Positions 8,075 to 12,595 of a DNA stretch of 12,595 nucleotides are shown piece by piece. The stretch comes from Spirogloea muscicola (lineage: Eukaryota; Streptophyta; Zygnematophyceae; Spirogloeales; Spirogloeaceae), in contig WELB01000350.1 of the NCBI GenBank assembly GCA_009602725.1, forward strand, positions 4,206 to 16,800, read 5' to 3'. Positions within the stretch are counted from its first letter, which is position 1, and every line of letters begins with the position of its first letter. Below the pieces are notes generated by a model. The model was given only the letters and a program-made list of their open reading frames with translations, made no database searches and was not told the DNA's origin. The translations under genes were made by a program, and so were the position numbers.

Positions 8075-8160
8075 GCCGGAGGAAGAAAGTGCTCGCCCAT
8101 TGAGGATAGGGGCTGGAAAAGCCAGCCCAAAACAGAAGAGCAACCCCGCTGCGTAGACCA
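8075..8160 (-). repeat. Hairpin tail copy 6 (-)
   Basis: On the minus strand: TTGGGCTGG with loop CTTTT and CCAGCCC (plus-strand 8110-8128), then CCTCAATGGGCGAGCACTTT. The preceding lead is short and lacks the CCCTGGCCCCC part. It terminates the minus-strand LINE fragment at 8161-8445. Confidence 0.8.
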
Positions 8161-8445
8161 GAGAGGACTGCTGCAAGGGCGCGACCAGCGCGGCGGTGCA
8201 AGGCAAGCGCTTGGGACCGCTGCAGGGACATAGACAATCGCATACGGTAGCAGGACACAAGCCCCAAAGGCACCGAGCCACCGGGACGGGCTGCACCCTC
8301 TTCCCTCTTCCCGGCGCCGCTGGTCAGCTTGAGATGCCAGCAGCGATAGTAACGAGGACCACCGGGCCCCGCAGTACCCCCTGGCCATGGACGTCCATGG
8401 CCAGGGGGTACAAGTGAAAGGGAGTGGCGTTGTCCGCGCCAGGTC
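8161..8445 (-). pseudogene. Inverted LINE fragment e: end of the endonuclease region
   Basis: Minus-strand reading in shifting frames gives FHLYPLAMDVHGQG and RGPVVLVTIAAG, then LVSCYRMRLSMSLQRSQALA and LHRRAGRALAA. These match fragment b2 block by block (HLHPCAMDIYRG, WSSLIQHLARL, YYSMRLSLSLQRSQALALH, QRAGRALSQA). The final SDLxLLxRGY peptide is missing and the copy runs straight into hairpin tail 6. It has stops and frame changes. It is oriented head to head with the fullest copy, which starts just to its right. Confidence 0.7.
8374..8411. repeat. 38-bp perfect palindrome
   Basis: Arms GTACCCCCTGGCCATGGAC (8374-8392) and the exact reverse complement (8393-8411), with no spacer. It lies inside fragment e and, read on the minus strand, encodes PLAMDVHGQG, the block that fragment b2 carries as CAMDIYRG. 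A perfect 19-bp arm is far above chance. Confidence 0.95.
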
Positions 8446-8519
8446 GAGGGCGCCGCCGCCGCACCGCCACCCCTCCTGAACCCCGGGCCGCCGCGGCGTC
8501 GCTGCTGGCGGCGGCCGCC

Positions 8520-9561
8520 ATGGAGTTCGCGGCGCGCCGGTCCCCTCCCAACCTGTCCCTCGCACCCGCCGCTGCCGCAGCTACCGCCCGTCGCCATGCC
8601 GCCCGCCGCCGCCGCCCTCGCCTCCGCCGCCCCGCTCCCTATCGCCGCCGACGGAGTCAGAGCCCGGAGTTGCTCCAGGCGAAGCACTTGTGCGAGGCGG
8701 TCAGGGCGCCTCGTCCCAGAATCAGGCTGGAGCGGCAGCCCCGCGCCGCGCCTCCGCCTCCAGCGCCGTCAGCTGCTCCCCGCCGTCCTCGCCGTCTCCT
8801 GCGTCCGCTTCGTATGCAGGCCCGCTCCGCCGCCGCCGCCGCCATTCCACCTCCACACGCCACCGCCGTCCTCCGCATCGCCTTCATCGCCCCCCTATCG
8901 CCGTCGCCGCCGTCGCCAACGCCTATGGAGTCCGCAGGCGTGCTGTGCCCCCGATGTCCGAAGGTTTGCAAGAATGCCCATGGTCTCGCGATTTATGTGT
9001 ACTCCTGCTTGAAGCGCGTCGGCCCCGCCGACGCGGCGCCTGCTATGGCAGTCGCGGCTTGCGGCCCCACCGTCTCTGTCCAGGCCGTCCATGCTGAGGA
9101 GCCTCACGCGGAGGAGCAATTATTTTGCCTCCCGCCCCAGAGATGTGTGGGGCACCTGCTTTATTGACTCCGCCCTCGAGACATGAAGGGGCCCCAGAGG
9201 TGAACGCGGTCACTCCGCAGGGTGCCTTGTCCCCTGAGCGCGATGCTGCCCCTCATATCCCTGTGAGTGTGCCTCCCATGGCAACAGGGCCGCCGTCCCC
9301 ACCGCCGTCACCGCCGCCGCCGTCACCACCTTCGCCGACGTTGTCGCCACCGCCACCCTAGAACCCCCCTCCGCTGAGCCAGCCATCGACGCCGCCCCCC
9401 TCGCCGCCGCCTCCACCCCCGCCGAGCGAGCCAGCGCCACCGCCATCGCGCACACCTCCCTCGCCCGCGCCACTGCGGTGCCAATACTGCCAGAAGACCT
9501 TCACCACGCAGTCCGGCCGGGCCAACCACGAGCGGGCCTGCGTGTGCAACAACAACCGTGC
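8520..9561 (+). pseudogene. N-terminal zinc-finger and Pro-rich part of the LINE ORF
   Basis: The first plausible start is the ATG at 8520, in the context GCCGCCATGG, reading MEFAARRSPPN. An Ala/Pro/Arg-rich region follows. A first finger, CPRCPKVCKNAHGLAIYVYSC (CPRC at 8946-8957, last Cys at 9006), has C-x2-C but Tyr where a zinc-binding His would sit in GLAxHxxxC. After a frame change near 9010-9125, a Ser-Pro-Pro linker (about 9289-9470) is broken by TAG at 9359 and continues in the same frame. A second finger follows: CQYCQKTFTTQSGRANHERA then Cys (9479-9541), with Cys, Cys, His and Cys all kept. In R2-type elements such fingers contact target DNA (family knowledge). The Pro-rich linker resembles those of chlorophyte wall proteins only in composition. 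Confidence 0.65.
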
Positions 9562-9789
9562 GGAGCAGGCGCGGGGCGCAGCGGCTGCAGGTGGCCGCCG
9601 GGGCAGGCCAGGCCGGCCAGTCCCTCGCGCGCCGTCCCGCCCACGCCCCAGCACTGGCAGTGGCTGGCTGGCCTCGATCTGGCAGCCGTCCACCGCCTGG
9701 CGGCCCTCCCGCTCGTTCGCCACGTCCCCCGATGGGTGTGCCCGCACATTCGTCGCGCGCTTCGCCCGTCGACGCAGCGGAATGCCCGA

Positions 9790-11330
9790 GACCACCGGGA
9801 CAAGGCAGCATGGAAGCTCTTCCTCTTCTTCCCCCGGCTACTGCTCGGGCGCGTCCCCCACGACGGCCGCAGGCAGGGCCAGCAGCCCCTCCTGGAGCGT
9901 GTCCAGCTGTTCGAGGGCGGACATTGGGAGGAGCTTCTGGCGCGCCACGGCGTAGCGGTGGCCGCCTCGGCAGCAGACCGTGGTGCCGCACGGGCAGCGC
10001 CAGACGGGGCCGCCAACGTCCGCAGGGATCTCCGCCTCGGTCATGCGGGCGAGTTGTCCAGGGCGGTCCAGGCCCTGGACGACTCGGTGCTGGCGCCCAC
10101 CAGCGCCGCCACGCAGGCGGCCCTGGAGTCCCTGCACCCTCCGGCGCGCACCCCCCCGCCCCGGTGGCTGGACACCTTCACCCCGCTGGAGGAGGTGGTC
10201 CTTGACGCCGACGCCCTGCGGAAGGCCCTGCAGAGCAGCCGCTGCGCAGCCGCTGGAGGTCCTTCCCATATGCTCACCGAGCGCCTCCGGGAATCTTCCT
10301 GGAGGGGGACCCTGCTGATTCCGAGGGGCTCCATCAGGTGTGCCAGCTCCTCGCTCGCCACCAGGTCCCAGCCAGCATTCGGGACGTCCTACGCACCAGT
10401 ACACTGCTGGCGCTCAGCAAGGCCGGCGGAGGGGTCTGGCCCATCGCCATCGGGGAGGTTGTCTACCGTCTGTGGGGCGCACACTCTGGCAACAGCACGC
10501 GGGGCAGGCCCAAGCACACCTGGCGCCCCAACAGTTCGGCGCGGGGCTGCGGAGCGGCGGCGAGATGGTCGTGCATGGCGTATGGGCCGCCCTGGACCTG
10601 CACCCCGAGTGGGTGGCCATGGCAGTCGACGTCTGCAATGCATTCAATTGCGTTGATCGGAATGTCATCGCGGAGAAGCTGAGAAAGGCCTTCCCCAGCC
10701 TTCTACCCTTCTTCAGGCTGGGGTACGGTCAGCCATGCGACCTACTGTGGGGGGCGGGGGGTGGTGAGGTGGAGACCCTTCGCTCCACCAGGGGCGCACG
10801 CCAAGGGGATCCACTGGCGGAGTTCTAGTACGCGCTGGCACACCACTGCGCGCTCCAGGCAACGGTCGCGGCTCACCCTGGCGTTCTGGTGCCGACGCAC
10901 GCTGATGACACCGCTCTGGTGGGACCGCCTGCGGACGTCGTGGCGGCCTTTGCCACCCTCCAAGTGCAGCTGAGCGCCATCGGCCAGGACATCAGGGTGG
11001 ACAAATGCAGCGCCTGGTTACCGGCGGGCCTGCCAGCCCACCTGTGCCTACCCGTCGTTTGCCAGACATCGGCCGAGGGCCTGACTCTCCTTGGCGTCCC
11101 CCTAGGCGCACCTGCCTTTGTGGCGGAGCAGCTGCAGGTGCGGCTGCAGGATCACCTCCAGCCGGAGGCCCGCCTCCACACGCTGCAAGACATGCAGCTG
11201 GCGATTGCGATGCTAACACGTTGCATTGGGCAGCGGCCACACTACCTGGCCCGCACCGTCCCTCCCTCAGCGGCGGTGAAGGCAGCGTACGCGGCCTTCG
11301 ACTCCAGCATCTTGGTGTCTGCAGCCACTC
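9790..11330 (+). pseudogene. Reverse transcriptase region of the LINE, with stop and frameshifts
   Basis: The region before the catalytic domain reads AWKLFLFFPRLLLGR (9808-9852), GHWEELLARHG and AGELSRAVQALDD. The catalytic part follows in changing frames: LLALSKAGGGVWPIAIGEVV (about 10404-10463; the usual Arg before PIAIGE is Trp), QQFGAGLRSGGEMVVHGV, motif A AVDVCNAFNCVDR (Asp at 10628-10630), GARQGDPLA (about 10796-10817) and the active-site HADD at 10898-10909, where Tyr or Phe is the norm at the first position. The TAG at 10826 falls between GDPL and the active site, and the same frame continues after it. Frame changes lie near 10290, 10480 and 11310. Together these rule out a working polymerase from this copy. 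Confidence 0.8.
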
Positions 11331-12459
11331 GTGCAGCACCCCGCGTTCCTCACCATACCAGCTGCGCAGCTGCAGGCCAGCCTGCCGACCAGTGATGGCA
11401 GCTTGGGATTCCGCTCGGTTGCCCGCGTCTGTGAGGCGGCCTACATGGGGAGCTGGGCTCAGGTTGCAGCCTCCATGTGCCAGCAGTTCCTTGTACATGG
11501 CCAGCGCGCCCTGGAGTGGGCGGCAGCTGACGTGGAGACAGGCCAGCTCCCCTTCCAGGTCGCCCTCCGCTCTGCCCGCGACGGGCTCCTGGCAGTCCAC
11601 CCCAACATGTCCGAGCAGGCTGTTCCTTTCATGCGCCTCACCCACACCCTCGACCTGCGCGCCCAGGCACGCTTCACGGCGTTGGTTGAGAAGGCGGCCT
11701 CTGACCAGGTGGTGGAGCTTCTCCCTCTGTCCGACCTTCGCGGGCGTGCCCGGCTTCTTCCAGCCTCTTCCCCTGGGGCGGCGGCGTGGCTAACTGCGCT
11801 CCCACTCTACGCAGCACTTACTATGCCAGATGAGGTCTACAGGACGGCGGTCCATCGGCTCTTGGGCCTCCTCCCTCCCTGCCTCGTGGGCGTCAACCAG
11901 TGCGAGTGCGGCGCCCGTCTCGACGACCCTGCGGAGCTGGCCGCGCACATGCTCCGTTGCGCGCACGGGGGCGAGCGGACCTGCTCCTAAGATCTCCTGT
12001 GCAATGGAATGCAGGGGTGTTCATGGAGGCGGGCTTTAAGGTGGCGGTGGAGGACGCCTCAGTGATGCCAATCCAGCTGGGCGCAGACGGCCAGCCCCAT
12101 ACGCGCCGCGCCGACCTGGTCGCCATTCCGCCCGGCGGCGGTTCCTGCATCATCGCCGACGTGGTGACAACCGACTGCTTCGACTCCGCCAATCCCACCA
12201 GGTCGGCGTCGTTTGCAGTGCATGCGGTCGGCCTGGCGAAAAGAGCGAAAATATGCCGACCACCCGGTTGGTGACAAATTCGCGGCCCTGGCGATCGACG
12301 CTCAGGGGGCTTTCGGCCGTCTCGCTGCAGAGGTCTATGGCCGGGGCGTTGCACCTTCGTGCCGGCAGAGCCCTCGCTGCTGCCTCTGGCTCTGGCCAGG
12401 GGACCCACTGCCACGAGCCTAGCATCTCCGACCTGCGGCTGCTTAGCAGAGGTTACTGA
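11331..12459 (+). pseudogene. Cys/His knuckle and restriction-like endonuclease of the LINE
   Basis: An open frame from 11331 reads HPAFLTIPAAQLQASLP and ALTMPDEVYRTAVHRLLG, ending with a C-x-C-x12-H-x3-C knuckle (Cys 11901, Cys 11907, His about 11946, Cys 11958) and HGGERT before TAA at 11988. In another frame follows VFMEAGFKVAVEDAS and the nuclease signature RRADLVAI (Asp 12113-12115), then ADVVTTD (Asp 12158 and 12173). The next helix is split by a probable extra A in the A run at 12248-12251; correcting it would align KRAKYADHP with copy a and b2. After another frame change and a deletion comes LHLRAGRALAAASG and SISDLRLLSRGY with TGA at 12457-12459. R2-type elements place a knuckle just before this nuclease, which nicks the target to prime reverse transcription (family knowledge). 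Confidence 0.75.
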
Positions 12460-12595
12460 GTGATTCGTAGCTGCTTTGTTTCTCCGTGTGCTTGTTTTTC
12501 TTAGCGCTTCCCCTGGCCCCCTTCTCGTACTCTGTTCATTCTTTTTTGGGCTGGCTTTTCCAGCCCCTATTCTCAATGGGCGAGCACTTTCTTCT
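12460..12595 (+). repeat. Hairpin tail copy 7 (+), 3' tail of the fullest LINE copy
   Basis: Runs from the ORF stop to the window edge: GTGATTCGTAGCTGCTTTG, AGCGCTTCCCCTGGCCCCC, CTCGTACTCTGTTCATTC, stem GGGCTGG (12548-12554) with loop CTTTT and CCAGCCC (12560-12566), then CTATTCTCAATGGGCGAGCA and CTTTCTTCT. No poly(A) or microsatellite end is visible before the window stops. This is the reference copy for the other six. Confidence 0.85.

Larger units (their letters stand above)
8446..12595 (+). mobile_element. R2/NeSL-like non-LTR retrotransposon, most complete copy (inactive)
   Basis: Layout from left to right: G+C-rich leader, zinc-finger motifs, Ser-Pro-Pro linker, a region before the reverse transcriptase with AWKLFLFFPRLLLGR, reverse transcriptase, Cys/His knuckle, restriction-like endonuclease, stop at 12457-12459 and hairpin tail. 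No apurinic-endonuclease domain is seen upstream of the reverse transcriptase. N-terminal zinc fingers with a C-terminal restriction-like nuclease are the hallmark of the R2/NeSL/CRE group, so I place it there; the exact clade is not determinable by eye. It is dead: stops at 9359 (TAG), 10826 (TAG) and 11988 (TAA), and at least five frame changes. The 5' limit is a guess, taken as the end of the homology of the inverted fragment e; the 3' limit may lie beyond the window. Confidence 0.75.

Noticed and set aside
9289-9470. Ser-Pro-Pro-rich segment suggesting a pherophorin or wall glycoprotein gene
   Set aside because: It lies in the same frame and directly before a zinc finger and the reverse transcriptase region, with no signal peptide or pherophorin domain; it is a linker of the element.
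9323-9991. Long minus-strand open frames (up to 222 codons) opposite the LINE
   Set aside because: They are Arg/Gly/Ala-rich complements of the Pro-rich linker and zinc-finger part, which is recognisable on the plus strand.
4770-12595. Long terminal repeats of an LTR retrotransposon
   Set aside because: Tails occur after stop codons, in both orientations and at truncated copies, with no second copy at a 5' end, no primer-binding site, and no integrase or protease seen.
1-12595. Dinoflagellate origin
   Set aside because: No spliced-leader relict seen, and all ten MOCS3 introns have GT donors; a green alga fits better, though this is not proof.
1-12595. tRNA, rRNA, riboswitch, bacterial promoters or operons
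   Set aside because: Nothing with the needed conserved boxes or folds was seen, and the window is eukaryotic.

Overview
The window reads as nuclear DNA of a eukaryotic alga, most likely a chlorophyte green alga. The evidence is a many-exon plant-like housekeeping gene with GT-AG introns, a jump from moderate to very high G+C outside it, and a Ser-Pro-Pro-rich linker of a style common in chlorophyte proteins. Lineage below that is inference; I see no rRNA, organelle gene or dinoflagellate spliced leader to settle it.

Left part (about 1-3981): one gene, the MOCS3/UBA4/CNX5 protein (E1-like adenylyltransferase plus rhodanese sulfurtransferase), which activates the sulfur carriers used for molybdopterin synthesis and tRNA thiolation. 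I could place 11 exons whose lengths sum to an in-frame 2040 nt. The last exon carries a roughly 200-residue, acidic, low-complexity insertion inside the rhodanese domain.

Middle part (3982-8445): an intergenic stretch, then a graveyard of broken pieces of one retrotransposon family. The pieces are C-terminal endonuclease fragments, all related to each other, in both orientations. A hairpin-bearing 3' tail occurs seven times across the window (five on +, two on -), and a second conserved module of about 60 bp occurs four times. Two G+C-rich arms in inverted orientation (6966-7145 and 7783-7966) bracket one of these fragments and look like a different, palindrome-ended repeat.

Right part (about 8446-12595): the most complete copy of the family. 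It holds N-terminal zinc-finger motifs, a Pro-rich linker, a reverse transcriptase, a cysteine/histidine knuckle and a restriction-like (PD-D/EXK type) endonuclease, followed by the same hairpin tail. This is the architecture of R2/NeSL-type non-LTR retrotransposons. The copy is dead: it has at least two in-frame stops and several frameshifts. The pieces of all copies end in the same short C-terminal peptide (SDLxLLxRGY) followed by the tail, so the region is best explained by repeated insertion of one LINE family into and beside its own copies.
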